From JANOAR01 sp031411235 (lineage in GTDB: Bacteria; Verrucomicrobiota; Verrucomicrobiia; Verrucomicrobiales; Verrucomicrobiaceae): a stretch of DNA of 10,148 nucleotides. Under the pieces are notes generated by a model. That model worked only from the letters and a program-made list of their open reading frames with translations, did no database searches and was not told the origin of the DNA. A program made the position numbers and the translations under genes. The stretch is taken from positions 1-10,148 of the forward strand of contig JANOAR010000211.1 in assembly GCA_031411235.1 (NCBI GenBank), written 5' to 3'. The stretch's first letter is position 1. The number at the start of each line of letters is the position of its first letter. Of the stretch, positions 1 through 7,248 are shown one piece after another.

Positions 1-453
1 GCGGCGGCAGCCGCTGGGCTTTCACTGAAACATGCCACCACGCCACACGCCCTCGCCTACCCCATGCTCGCCGAGCGATTGAAGGCCGGTGGTGCGATGC
101 TTGATCCGACAGAGCCGAAAGCCGAGTCAACGGCGGCAAAAGCACCCTCCATAGCAGATCAATACAAGGTCGATCTCCAATGGCTCTCCGAGCGAAAGAT
201 CATCACGAACGCTGACGACTGGATCGGGAAGGAAAGCTTCGATGGAGCCATCGTCGCGGCGATGATTCTGCGGGCGGCGAGTCAGTTTCAACCTATTACA
301 AAGATCGACGAAGCCATCGGCATTCTTCAGCGAGAAGGTATCATCAAGAGCATCGCTTACTGGAACAAACATGCCGCCGAGGGCCAAAAATGCGGTGCCA
401 GCAATGTTCTCACCCTCATTCAAAATCTCGCTGCGAAGCTGCGGCAGAAGTAA
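1..453 (+). CDS. C-terminal end of a probable FAD-dependent oxidoreductase with a duplicated Trp-containing tail domain (5' partial)
   Basis: The frame is open from the first base of the window to the TAA at 451-453, so this is the last 150 residues of a longer protein; the first ATG at 64 is very unlikely to be the real start. Residues 7-35 of the visible part (LSLKH...GGAMLD) align without gaps to residues just after the FAD-domain end of the next gene (LALTT...EGSVLD), sharing the Leu, Glu, Ala, Gly and Leu-Asp positions. This is the usual closing helix of the PF12831-type FAD oxidoreductases, so I infer that the missing part is such an enzyme. After an Ala/Lys/Ser-rich linker (about residues 36-55) comes a roughly 90-residue domain that looks like two copies of one motif: a hydrophobic helix, Ile-Ile, Trp, Gly, then a second helix (first copy near 175-297, second near 316-447). 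It faintly resembles S-layer homology or cell-wall-binding repeats, which I cannot confirm. Only 6 bases separate it from the next gene, so they are probably cotranscribed. Confidence 0.72.
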   Translation, partial: AAAAAGLSLKHATTPHALAYPMLAERLKAGGAMLDPTEPKAESTAAKAPSIADQYKVDLQWLSERKIITNADDWIGKESFDGAIVAAMILRAASQFQPITKIDEAIGILQREGIIKSIAYWNKHAAEGQKCGASNVLTLIQNLAAKLRQK

Positions 454-459
454 ATCAGC

Positions 460-2712
460 ATGAAACTCAAACTTCACACACTCGTCCTAACTTACTTTGC
501 TCTCCTCACGATTCCGCTTCTGCGTGCCGCTGATGCGCCGCCGATAGAGAAAGCCGACGTCGTGGTCTATGGTGGCACGCCTGCGGGCGTGATGGCCGCC
601 ATCGCGGCGGCGAAGCATGGGCACACGGTCGCGCTGGTGGACATCAATGCGCACATCGGCGGCGTGGTGAGTGGTGGCCTCGTCGCGTCCGACATGGGCG
701 ACACGGCGACGATTGGCGGCCTCTCGAAGGAGTTCTTCACGCGCATCGTGAAGTATTACACCGACAAATACGGCGCGGACTCGAAGGAGTTCAAAGCCTG
801 CCGCAATGGCGCGACTTTTGAGCCGCATGTGGCGGAGTTGATCTTCGAGCAGATGATCAAGGAGCAGCCGGGCATCAGGGTGTGGCGCAGTTGTCGCTAT
901 CACGGTGTGCTGCCGGAGTTTGGCCGTGCGGAAGGCTCGGATCGTATCACAGGGCTCGCTGTTGATGACATCGCGGCGAAGACCACGCGCACGTTTCACG
1001 GCGATCTTTTCATCGACGCCAGTTACGAGGGCGATCTCATGGCGGGCGCGCATGTGCCGTATCGTGTCGGACGCGAAAGCCGTGCGGAGTATGGCGAACA
1101 ACTCGCCGGTGTGAGCATGGGGTCGAAGGAACAGCGCGGCATGGGCGATCATCGCACCATGGCCTACAACTACCGCGTCACCGTGACCTCTGACACGGCC
1201 AATCGTGTGCTCTTTCCCAAGCCCGAGCACTACGACCCCACGCCCTTCATCGCGACGCATGGCAAGCGGGCCAAAGAAGGCCGCGTCAAGGGCTTTGGCG
1301 ATTTCTTCACCACCATCGACAAGGCGCATCCCGGCATGAAGTATGACGCCAACTGGTTCGACTGGCCCGGCAACAGCGAAGGCTATGCCGAGGGCTCCTG
1401 GGAGCTGCGCGACCGCATCGCCGCAACGATCCGCAACCGCGCGCAAAGCCTGCTCTACTATGTGCAAAACGATCCCGAACTTCCGGAAGCCTTTCGCATC
1501 GAATCACGCAAATGGGGCCTGCCGAAGGATGAGTTCGCCGACAGCGGGCACTTCCCTTTCCAACTCTATGTGCGCGAGGCACGCCGTATGGTCGGCGCGT
1601 ATGTTTTGCGCGAGCAAGACCTCACGCAGGATCGCTGGAAGGCCGACGGCATCGCCACCGGCAGCTACGGCATCGACTGTCACACGATCCAGATGCTGCG
1701 CGAGAAAGACCGACTCGTGCCCGAGCACACACGGCACGTCGCGTGCAACAATTACGACATCCCGTATCGCAGCCTCGTCCCGCCGGATGTGGCGAATCTG
1801 CTCGTGCCCGTGTGCTGCTCCGCCACGCACATCGCCTACTGCTCGCTGCGCATGGAACCTGTCTATATGATGCTCGGCCACGCTGCGGGCGATGCCGCGC
1901 ATCTCGCGCTCACCACGAAGAAGAGTGTGCAGAAAGTGGACGTCAAAGCCCTGCGCGAACTGCTACTTGCAGAAGGCTCCGTGCTCGATTGTGGCTATCA
2001 ACCGCAGGTGAAGCTAACGTGGACGCCCAAGCATCTGAAGCCTGGCGAGAAAGTTATTTTCAAAGCTGTCTCAGGCACGCTCAAAGACCCGCTCAAGCAA
2101 ATCGTGTGGGACTTCGACGGAACCGGCAAAGTCGGCGGCGAAGGCGAGCGCGTGGTGCGCAGCTTCGACCTCGAAAAAATCCACACCATCAGCCTGCTCG
2201 TCACGGATGATGCCGGTCGCAAGCGACTCCTCACCGCCGAGGTCCCCGTCGGCAGCACCGAAGCACGAGACATCATTATGGATGAGTTCGATGCCGAAAT
2301 GTCCGGCCGCTGGAACGGCACGCTGCCCGACTATGTGATCACCAAGCCGCAGCGCTTCTCTGATGTCTTCACCGGCCCCGGCACGCATCGAGATGTGGTG
2401 GCCAAAGGTAAAGTCGGTGCCGTGCGCGCCCACTTCCAGCCCACGCTGCCACTCACAGGGCGCTACCAGGTCTGCATCGGCTTTCGCCCCTCCAAAGCAC
2501 AGGCCACCAACACGCCCATCACCATCAAGCACGCCACCGGCACTGCCAAACTCATGATCGATCAACGCACCGAGACCACGCTCTTCAACTTCGTCCCCAT
2601 CGGCGAGTTCACCTTCAAAGCCGGCGACAGCGGCTTCGTGGACATCACCAACACCGGTGCCGACGGCCGCATCGCTATTGATGGCGTTCGTTGGGTGTGG
2701 CTCGGCGAGTAG
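460..2712 (+). CDS. Exported FAD-dependent oxidoreductase with PKD-like and golvesin/xanthan-lyase-like C-terminal domains
   Basis: The 750-residue protein starts with a Sec-type signal peptide (charged MKLK, hydrophobic 8-21, likely cut near Ala23-Ala26). Residues 33-61 form a Rossmann FAD-binding unit: hydrophobic strand, GGTPAG at 38-43 in place of the classic GxGxxG, and Asp61 at the end of the second strand to hold the ribose. GG at 67-68 and the RMEP (464-467) and GHAAG (473-477) motifs close the flavin domain, as in PF12831 enzymes. Residues about 514-597 look like a PKD-type beta-sandwich (VWDFDGTGK, then LLVTDDAG). Residues about 600-750 match the golvesin C-terminal-like domain often fused to xanthan-lyase-annotated proteins (GRYQVCIGF, TIKHATGTAKLMIDQ, GEFTFKAG, ending in DGVRWVWLGE). 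Family knowledge suggests a periplasmic or surface flavoenzyme acting on carbohydrate-linked substrates; the substrate is unknown. The ATG start is supported by the signal peptide; only a weak AGAAG precedes it. Its neighbour upstream appears to be a paralogue. Confidence 0.9.
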   Translation: MKLKLHTLVLTYFALLTIPLLRAADAPPIEKADVVVYGGTPAGVMAAIAAAKHGHTVALVDINAHIGGVVSGGLVASDMGDTATIGGLSKEFFTRIVKYYTDKYGADSKEFKACRNGATFEPHVAELIFEQMIKEQPGIRVWRSCRYHGVLPEFGRAEGSDRITGLAVDDIAAKTTRTFHGDLFIDASYEGDLMAGAHVPYRVGRESRAEYGEQLAGVSMGSKEQRGMGDHRTMAYNYRVTVTSDTANRVLFPKPEHYDPTPFIATHGKRAKEGRVKGFGDFFTTIDKAHPGMKYDANWFDWPGNSEGYAEGSWELRDRIAATIRNRAQSLLYYVQNDPELPEAFRIESRKWGLPKDEFADSGHFPFQLYVREARRMVGAYVLREQDLTQDRWKADGIATGSYGIDCHTIQMLREKDRLVPEHTRHVACNNYDIPYRSLVPPDVANLLVPVCCSATHIAYCSLRMEPVYMMLGHAAGDAAHLALTTKKSVQKVDVKALRELLLAEGSVLDCGYQPQVKLTWTPKHLKPGEKVIFKAVSGTLKDPLKQIVWDFDGTGKVGGEGERVVRSFDLEKIHTISLLVTDDAGRKRLLTAEVPVGSTEARDIIMDEFDAEMSGRWNGTLPDYVITKPQRFSDVFTGPGTHRDVVAKGKVGAVRAHFQPTLPLTGRYQVCIGFRPSKAQATNTPITIKHATGTAKLMIDQRTETTLFNFVPIGEFTFKAGDSGFVDITNTGADGRIAIDGVRWVWLGE

Positions 2713-2732
2713 ATTCGATTGGTAATTGAATC
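2712..2732. terminator. Hairpin directly after the FAD oxidoreductase stop codon
   Basis: Arms GATTCGATT (2712-2720) and AATTGAATC (2724-2732) pair over 9 positions with one G-U wobble around a 3-base loop (GGT). It begins at the last base of the oxidoreductase stop codon. The stem is AT-rich and no clear T-run follows, so it may act as a transcript end or stability element rather than as a strong intrinsic terminator. Confidence 0.45.
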
Positions 2733-2743
2733 GGTTTGGAAAG

Positions 2744-2766
2744 AGCTTCGGTTGCCAACCGAAGCT
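2744..2766. terminator. Perfect 10-bp hairpin between convergent genes, overlapping the lacI stop codon
   Basis: AGCTTCGGTT (2744-2753) and AACCGAAGCT (2757-2766) are perfect reverse complements around a 3-base loop. The right arm contains two of the three bases of the lacI stop codon (TAG on the minus strand, 2767-2765). Being symmetric and lying between converging genes, it could block or end transcripts from both sides. No T-run of four or more follows on either strand, so a classic intrinsic terminator is not shown. It may instead be a copy of a dispersed palindromic (REP-like) repeat. Confidence 0.5.
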
Positions 2767-3802
2767 ACGACCGCACACTCGGCCCATCCACCCACTGCGG
2801 CGGGATCATGATCTGGCGCGGGACATCAGGCACGCCGTGCTCATGCTGCGAGAGTTGGGTGACGACCAAATCGACAGCGGCAGCCGCCAAATGTTCGCGT
2901 TGCTGATAGATGCCCGCGAAGCCCTCCATCTTCGGTGTCCAGTCATGCACCACGAAGCCGATGTCCTGCGGCACGCGAAGCCCGAGGCGTTTCAGCCAGC
3001 CGGGGATGTGCGTGTCGAAGGTGATCAGCGCGTCGGGCTTGTGCTCGCGCATCCATTTCGCGAAAGCCTCGAAGCCCTTGCTGATGTCGTTGCTCGGAAA
3101 CAGCAGCAGCGGCACGCGATCCTCTGCCGACAGCCCATGCTGCCAGTGAAACAAGCCGCCGCTGTAGCCGAACTGCGAGCGGTTCACGATCCACTTCGTC
3201 ACCGCCACACCGATGCGCCGATAACCGCGCGCATGGAGCTGCTCCGCCGCTGTGTGGATGCCCAGCGTCATGTTTCCCGCGCACATGTGCAGCGCGGGCG
3301 TGCTCATCGCATTCCCAAACGTTACCGCTGCGAAGGGCGTGTAATCCAGCTTGCTGCAAGGAAGCTGCGTGCTCTGCGGCGAAACAATCACGCCCTCGAT
3401 GCCTCGCGCATGCAGGATCTTTTGCAGCTTCTTCGGCGTGAGGCCTTCTTTGCCCAAATAAAACTCCTCCACCGCATAGCCATGCCCGTGCGCACGCTGC
3501 CGGATGTCCTCGATGGGCACATATTGATACGACGGGCTCAGCAACCCATCCTGCGGCACATGCTCCCGGATCACCGCGATCACCGCCCGCACTCGCGTCT
3601 CCTTCTTTCCACGCACCACTTGCATCATCCGCGCCAGATGCGGATCCGGCTGGTAATCGAGCCGCTTCGCCTCCCGCAGCACCCGCTCCCGTTTCTCCGC
3701 CGAAACCTTCGGTGCCCCGCGCAGCACTCGCGAGACCGTCATCATCGACACACCAGCCGCGCGAGCGATGTCTTTGAGTGTGGCGGAGGTGGTTTCGGGC
3801 AT
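2765..3802 (-). CDS. LacI-family transcriptional regulator
   Basis: The 345-residue protein has the usual LacI-family length and order. Residues 8-28 are the helix-turn-helix (ATLKDIARAAGVSMMTVSRV), with the recognition helix around 19-27, followed by KVSAEKRERVLREAKRLDYQP. The hinge differs from Escherichia coli LacI/GalR: HLARMM is followed by a basic stretch (VVRGKKETRVR) that places the core domain several residues further away than usual. Residues from about 70 form the periplasmic-binding-protein-like ligand domain (strand VIAVI; later VPQDIGFVVHDW and the conserved FAGIYQQREHLAAAAVDLV). Such regulators sense a sugar or similar small ligand in the cytoplasm and act at inverted-repeat operators. 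It is divergent from the double-propeller gene and convergent with the oxidoreductase pair, so either or both may be targets. The start is fixed by the helix-turn-helix lying at the N-terminus. No Shine-Dalgarno sequence is visible, and the gene may be leaderless. Confidence 0.93.
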   Translation of the reverse strand: MPETTSATLKDIARAAGVSMMTVSRVLRGAPKVSAEKRERVLREAKRLDYQPDPHLARMMQVVRGKKETRVRAVIAVIREHVPQDGLLSPSYQYVPIEDIRQRAHGHGYAVEEFYLGKEGLTPKKLQKILHARGIEGVIVSPQSTQLPCSKLDYTPFAAVTFGNAMSTPALHMCAGNMTLGIHTAAEQLHARGYRRIGVAVTKWIVNRSQFGYSGGLFHWQHGLSAEDRVPLLLFPSNDISKGFEAFAKWMREHKPDALITFDTHIPGWLKRLGLRVPQDIGFVVHDWTPKMEGFAGIYQQREHLAAAAVDLVVTQLSQHEHGVPDVPRQIMIPPQWVDGPSVRS

Positions 3803-3803
3803 G

Positions 3804-3818
3804 GTGTTAGCATAACAC
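3804..3818. promoter_or_regulatory. Perfect inverted repeat at the lacI start, candidate LacI operator
   Basis: GTGTTA (3804-3809) and TAACAC (3813-3818) are perfect reverse complements with a 3-base centre (GCA). The repeat begins one base upstream of the lacI start codon and lies in the short spacer before the divergent propeller gene. The position suits autorepression and possibly control of both genes. Classic LacI/GalR operators have an even number of bases with a central CG, so the odd spacing is atypical; this is inference from position and symmetry only. Confidence 0.4.
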
Positions 3819-3835
3819 GCGAAGAAGCATGTCCA
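3809..3835 (-). promoter_or_regulatory. Candidate sigma-70-type promoter for lacI
   Basis: On the minus strand TGGACA (3835-3830) resembles the -35 consensus TTGACA (5 of 6), and TATGCT (3814-3809) resembles the -10 consensus TATAAT (4 of 6). The spacer is 15 bases, shorter than the preferred 17. Only six bases separate the -10 element from the ATG, so the start codon would be near +1. The -10 element lies inside the inverted repeat, so a bound repressor would cover it. The match is modest. Confidence 0.28.
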
Positions 3836-3875
3836 TCGGCGAAATGACCCAGCATCCCACGTTCATCACTCCATC

Positions 3876-6800
3876 ATGATCAAAACTGGTTTTCTTTGCC
3901 TCACCATTGTCACGCCAATCTCTGCCCAGAACCTCCTCCCACCCACATGGGACGCCTCGCTGGCTGGCGATGTCGTGATGCAGCGCCTCGTCAACACCTC
4001 CTCGCCTCGCGTGAAGGGTGCGCATGATGCCGAGTTCGTCTGCGTCGGTGACCGCGCCTACATCGTCACCGAGGCCAATGATTTGAAGGCAGGTGAGAGC
4101 GCGGGGTGGCCGTTCATCTACGCGACCATGTCCATCGTGAACCTCAAGACGCTCGCCTTGGAAAAGGTCATCGACTTCGCCAAGAGCGAGCAGGCGTTTC
4201 AAAATGAAACGCTGCCTGTGGGTGCCTGCTTCGTGCCACGCATCATTCAGAAAGATGTCGCCACACTGCGCTGCTACTTCACCAGTGAAGATCCCGGCAA
4301 GCGGCAGTCGCAGATGTGGTTTCGTGACTTCGATGTGAAGTCGGGTGAGTTCGCAGCGACGATCCACAAGGCCAAGCTCAAGACGGCGGCGGGCACCTTT
4401 GAGATGCAGCCGCAGTATTTTCATGCGGACGCGGCCGCGCAAGGCTTCAACCGACCGGCGAAGGATGCGGGCCTGTTCATCTTCGACTCGTTCAAGAAGT
4501 TCGATGGCAAGACTTATGTCGCCTTGAACAACTTCCCCGGCGGGCAGAATGCGCTCGCACTAGTCCACGACGACCTCGTCACCTTCGAGGTCATCGGCCA
4601 CTACAACGAGCCGCAGTCGCAGCAGCTCAGCGAATCCGCCGTGAACCGTCTGCCCGATGGCACCTGGATGGCGATCTGCCGTAATGACAAAGGCAACTAC
4701 CACTTCACCACCAGCACTGATGGCAAAACCTGGAGTGTCGGGAAAGAGATGCCACATGTGCCGAACGGCGCGAACTCGAAGCCGACCTTCGACAAGTTCG
4801 GCAGCTTGTATTACCTCGGCTGGCAGGATGCCGAGACGATCCAGGGCAAGCGTCGCACCATCTTCAATCTCGACATCTCGCGTGATGGCAAGACTTGGGA
4901 GCGCAAATACCGCTTCGAGACGCCGCTGTCGTTTCAATATCCCACGCTGCACGAGCATGAGGGCGTGATCTGGCTCGCGGTGACGCAGGGAGCGACGAAG
5001 GAGCGCATCGTGTTTGGCAAGCTGGAGGAGGTGGGCCAGTTCGAGCCGCAGGCAGGACAAAAACGCATCGTTTGGCCTGCACAACCGCCGGACGAGTCCG
5101 CCTTGATGAATCCAGGCGTGAAGCTCTTCACGGATCGCGAGTATGTGATCGACCAATTGCCCGAACAGGTGCGCGGTCTGCCCTTCCTGCGCACGAACAT
5201 CGAGAAGACCGATGTGAGAGTCAGCAAGGCGGGCACGCTCTACGCACTGACACCGACGATTCGCCCCAAAGCAGCCAGCCAGCATGACGCGCTGATCAAG
5301 GCAGGCTTCGCGAAGGTCGAGGTGCCCGAGGTGCAGCTTTTCCCCGGCGAGATCAATCGCGTGAGCCTTTACCACAAGGAGGTGAAGACCGGCGAGCGGC
5401 TCCAGTTCAGGAAGATGGTGCTGCTCATCATGGACAAGGGCAGCGAAGTGAAACCCTTCGCACCCGTACCACCGAAACCATGGAGCACGAACAACGGTGA
5501 AAAGCTGCACAACGGCATCGTGCTGCCGGAGGTCTGGCCACCGCAGCATCTCGCCCCGAACTCCGCCGAGCCAATGCCCGTGCCGTATTTGCAACAGCCG
5601 CCAAAGGTGATCGCGATTGATGTCGGCAGGCAGCTCTTCGTCGATGATTTCCTCATCGAGAGTACAACACTGAAGCGCACGTTTCACACCGCGAAGAAGT
5701 TCGAGGGCAATCCGGTCTTCAAGGCCGAGTCCGAACGCGAACTCGCTCCCTCCACACAAGGCGAGCCCGGCGAGGAGGCCACCACCTTCACTGGCCAAGG
5801 CGGCGTGTTTTACGATCCGGCGGAGAAGCTCTTCAAAATGTTCTATGTCGCAGGCTGGCGCGGGCCGCTCTCTCTCGCCACCAGTCCCGACATGAAGACC
5901 TGGACACGTCACGGGCAGTTTTTGCCGGAAGGCCTGCGCTGGACTGGACCGAAGCTCGCCACTGGCGGCTCCGACAACTGCGTGTGGCTCGATTTGAATG
6001 CGAAGAATCCCGCCGAACGCATCAAGTATCTGACCTGCTGGCTGCATGTGCCGAAGGAGCAACGGCCGGACGGCTTCATGCACTCGCTGCATGTCTCCGA
6101 TGGCAAAACATGGTCTGACGCTGTGCCAACGACCATCGCGGCGGATGATTACTGCTCCTTCTTCTTCAATCCCTTCCGCGAGAAATGGGTCTTCAGTATC
6201 AAGAAGGGCACGTCACGCGGTCGCAGTCGTTACTACTTCGAGAGCGATGACTTCCTGAAAGGTGCCGACTGGGGCAAAGCCGTGTATTGGACTAGCACCG
6301 ACAAACTCGACGCACTCGAGCCGAAAGACCGCTACCCCGGAGCGGGCGAGCAGCCGCAGCTCTATAGCCTGAACGCCGTGGCTTATGAAAGCCTCATGGT
6401 TGGCATGCACTACATCCATCGCGGCCCGAAGAATGACATCTGCGAGCAAGGCAAGTTCCCGAAGCTTCTCGATCTCGAACTTGGCTTCAGCCGCGACGGC
6501 TTCCACTGGGATCGCCCGGATCGCCGGGGCTTCATCGTCGGCTCACGCACCGAGGGCTCGTGGGATCGTGCTTATCTGCATGGCGCTGCGGGAGTCTTCG
6601 TGGTGCTCGATGACCAGCTCGTCTTCCCCTACATGGGCACCAGCGGCATCGCGCCGAGCGGTCATCGCGGCATGTATACGGGCGGCAGCATCGGCCTCGC
6701 CACACTTCGTCGCGATGGCTTCGCCTCCATGGATGGCCCCGGCGAGCTGACGACGCGGTCGGTGAAGTTCAAAGGCGACCATCTCTTCGTGAATCTGAAT

Positions 6801-7070
6801 GGCGAACTCCACGCCGAAGCGCTCGATGAAGCTGGCAAGGTGCTCGCTACCTCCCAAGCGGTGTCTGGCGATCACACGAAGGCCAAGGTCGAGTTGCCCG
6901 AGCTTTCCACCCTCGCCGGAAAGCCCGTGCGATTCCGCTTCCATCTCGCACGCGGTTCCTTGTATGCCTTCTGGGTCACGCCTGACGCCAGCGGAGCCAG
7001 CAACGGCTATGTCGGTGCTGGCGGGCCTGATTTTTCCAGTGTGCGCGACACTCCAATCCGCAAGCCTTGA
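3876..7070 (+). CDS. Exported double beta-propeller protein: sialidase-like N-half fused to GH32/GH43-like C-half
   Basis: The 1064-residue protein has a short Sec signal peptide, likely cut after PISA (residue 17). Residues about 20-400 resemble exo-alpha-sialidase/BNR propellers, with Asp-box-like motifs at 280-286 (STDGKTW) and 335-341 (SRDGKTW). The canonical FRIP motif is not obvious; the nearest is FVPR at 119-122. Residues about 410-535 form a beta-rich module, followed by a Pro-rich linker (about 536-580). From about 582 (DVGRQLFVDDFLI) a second propeller begins, of the GH32/GH43-like type common in PVC genomes, with further Asp-box-like turns at 670, 741 and 872. Residues about 954-1060 (GPGELTTRSVKF ... 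GKPVRFRFHLARG) match the beta-sandwich that usually follows such propellers. I infer a periplasmic or surface glycoside hydrolase or glycan-binding protein; the bond cut is unknown. It may be controlled by the divergent lacI. There is no Shine-Dalgarno sequence before the ATG; the signal peptide supports the start. Confidence 0.88.
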   Translation: MIKTGFLCLTIVTPISAQNLLPPTWDASLAGDVVMQRLVNTSSPRVKGAHDAEFVCVGDRAYIVTEANDLKAGESAGWPFIYATMSIVNLKTLALEKVIDFAKSEQAFQNETLPVGACFVPRIIQKDVATLRCYFTSEDPGKRQSQMWFRDFDVKSGEFAATIHKAKLKTAAGTFEMQPQYFHADAAAQGFNRPAKDAGLFIFDSFKKFDGKTYVALNNFPGGQNALALVHDDLVTFEVIGHYNEPQSQQLSESAVNRLPDGTWMAICRNDKGNYHFTTSTDGKTWSVGKEMPHVPNGANSKPTFDKFGSLYYLGWQDAETIQGKRRTIFNLDISRDGKTWERKYRFETPLSFQYPTLHEHEGVIWLAVTQGATKERIVFGKLEEVGQFEPQAGQKRIVWPAQPPDESALMNPGVKLFTDREYVIDQLPEQVRGLPFLRTNIEKTDVRVSKAGTLYALTPTIRPKAASQHDALIKAGFAKVEVPEVQLFPGEINRVSLYHKEVKTGERLQFRKMVLLIMDKGSEVKPFAPVPPKPWSTNNGEKLHNGIVLPEVWPPQHLAPNSAEPMPVPYLQQPPKVIAIDVGRQLFVDDFLIESTTLKRTFHTAKKFEGNPVFKAESERELAPSTQGEPGEEATTFTGQGGVFYDPAEKLFKMFYVAGWRGPLSLATSPDMKTWTRHGQFLPEGLRWTGPKLATGGSDNCVWLDLNAKNPAERIKYLTCWLHVPKEQRPDGFMHSLHVSDGKTWSDAVPTTIAADDYCSFFFNPFREKWVFSIKKGTSRGRSRYYFESDDFLKGADWGKAVYWTSTDKLDALEPKDRYPGAGEQPQLYSLNAVAYESLMVGMHYIHRGPKNDICEQGKFPKLLDLELGFSRDGFHWDRPDRRGFIVGSRTEGSWDRAYLHGAAGVFVVLDDQLVFPYMGTSGIAPSGHRGMYTGGSIGLATLRRDGFASMDGPGELTTRSVKFKGDHLFVNLNGELHAEALDEAGKVLATSQAVSGDHTKAKVELPELSTLAGKPVRFRFHLARGSLYAFWVTPDASGASNGYVGAGGPDFSSVRDTPIRKP

Positions 7071-7150
7071 TCCGTGCGCAGCATGGGCACCTTCTTCCTG
7101 CATCCAAATCACCGCCGCTTTATCCAGCATAACGGGCCATCATTCAGCGG

Positions 7151-7179
7151 AGTCAGGTGCGCAAAGTCATGCGCAGACT
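7151..7179. other. Bulged hairpin in the spacer before the sigma-factor gene
   Basis: The palindromic hexamer TGCGCA occurs twice (7158-7163 and 7170-7175) with six bases between, giving a GC-rich 6-bp stem. AGTC (7151-7154) and GACT (7176-7179) extend it by 4 bp, with a 3-base bulge on one side. A run of six T (7198-7203) lies 18 bases downstream, too far for a classic intrinsic terminator. It could be a transcript end for the propeller gene or a binding site for a regulator of the sigma gene. Confidence 0.3.
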
Positions 7180-7248
7180 ATTTCTACCTCCTGAAAATTT
7201 TTTCGGCAAATGGCGGACTGACTGGCGACGACTAAGTTGTCAGCCATC

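Noticed and set aside
64..453. A small stand-alone 129-residue gene starting at ATG 64
   Set aside because: The frame stays open to the window edge, and the residues before this ATG continue the alignment to the FAD oxidoreductase, so it is the tail of a larger protein.
487..1467. Minus-strand open frame (326 codons) opposite the FAD oxidoreductase
   Set aside because: It is a shadow of the flavin domain, with Arg/His/Ala-rich composition and no motif.
2726..3847. Plus-strand open frame (373 codons) covering the lacI gene
   Set aside because: The minus strand encodes an unmistakable LacI helix-turn-helix and ligand domain; the plus-strand product is Arg/His-rich with no domain.
4560..6092. 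Long open frame (510 codons) on the minus strand opposite the double-propeller gene
   Set aside because: Its product shows no recognisable domain, it lies entirely inside a gene with clear family motifs, and long antisense frames are expected in GC-rich DNA with strong codon bias.
7198..7203. T6 run as an intrinsic terminator for the double-propeller gene
   Set aside because: The nearest stem ends 18 bases upstream, too far for a classic hairpin-plus-U-tract terminator.
7223..7246. Imperfect stem (TGGCGAC / GTCAGCCA) just before the sigma start codon
   Set aside because: It has a one-base bulge and a 9-base loop, and stems this weak arise easily in GC-rich DNA; too weak to call an RNA switch.
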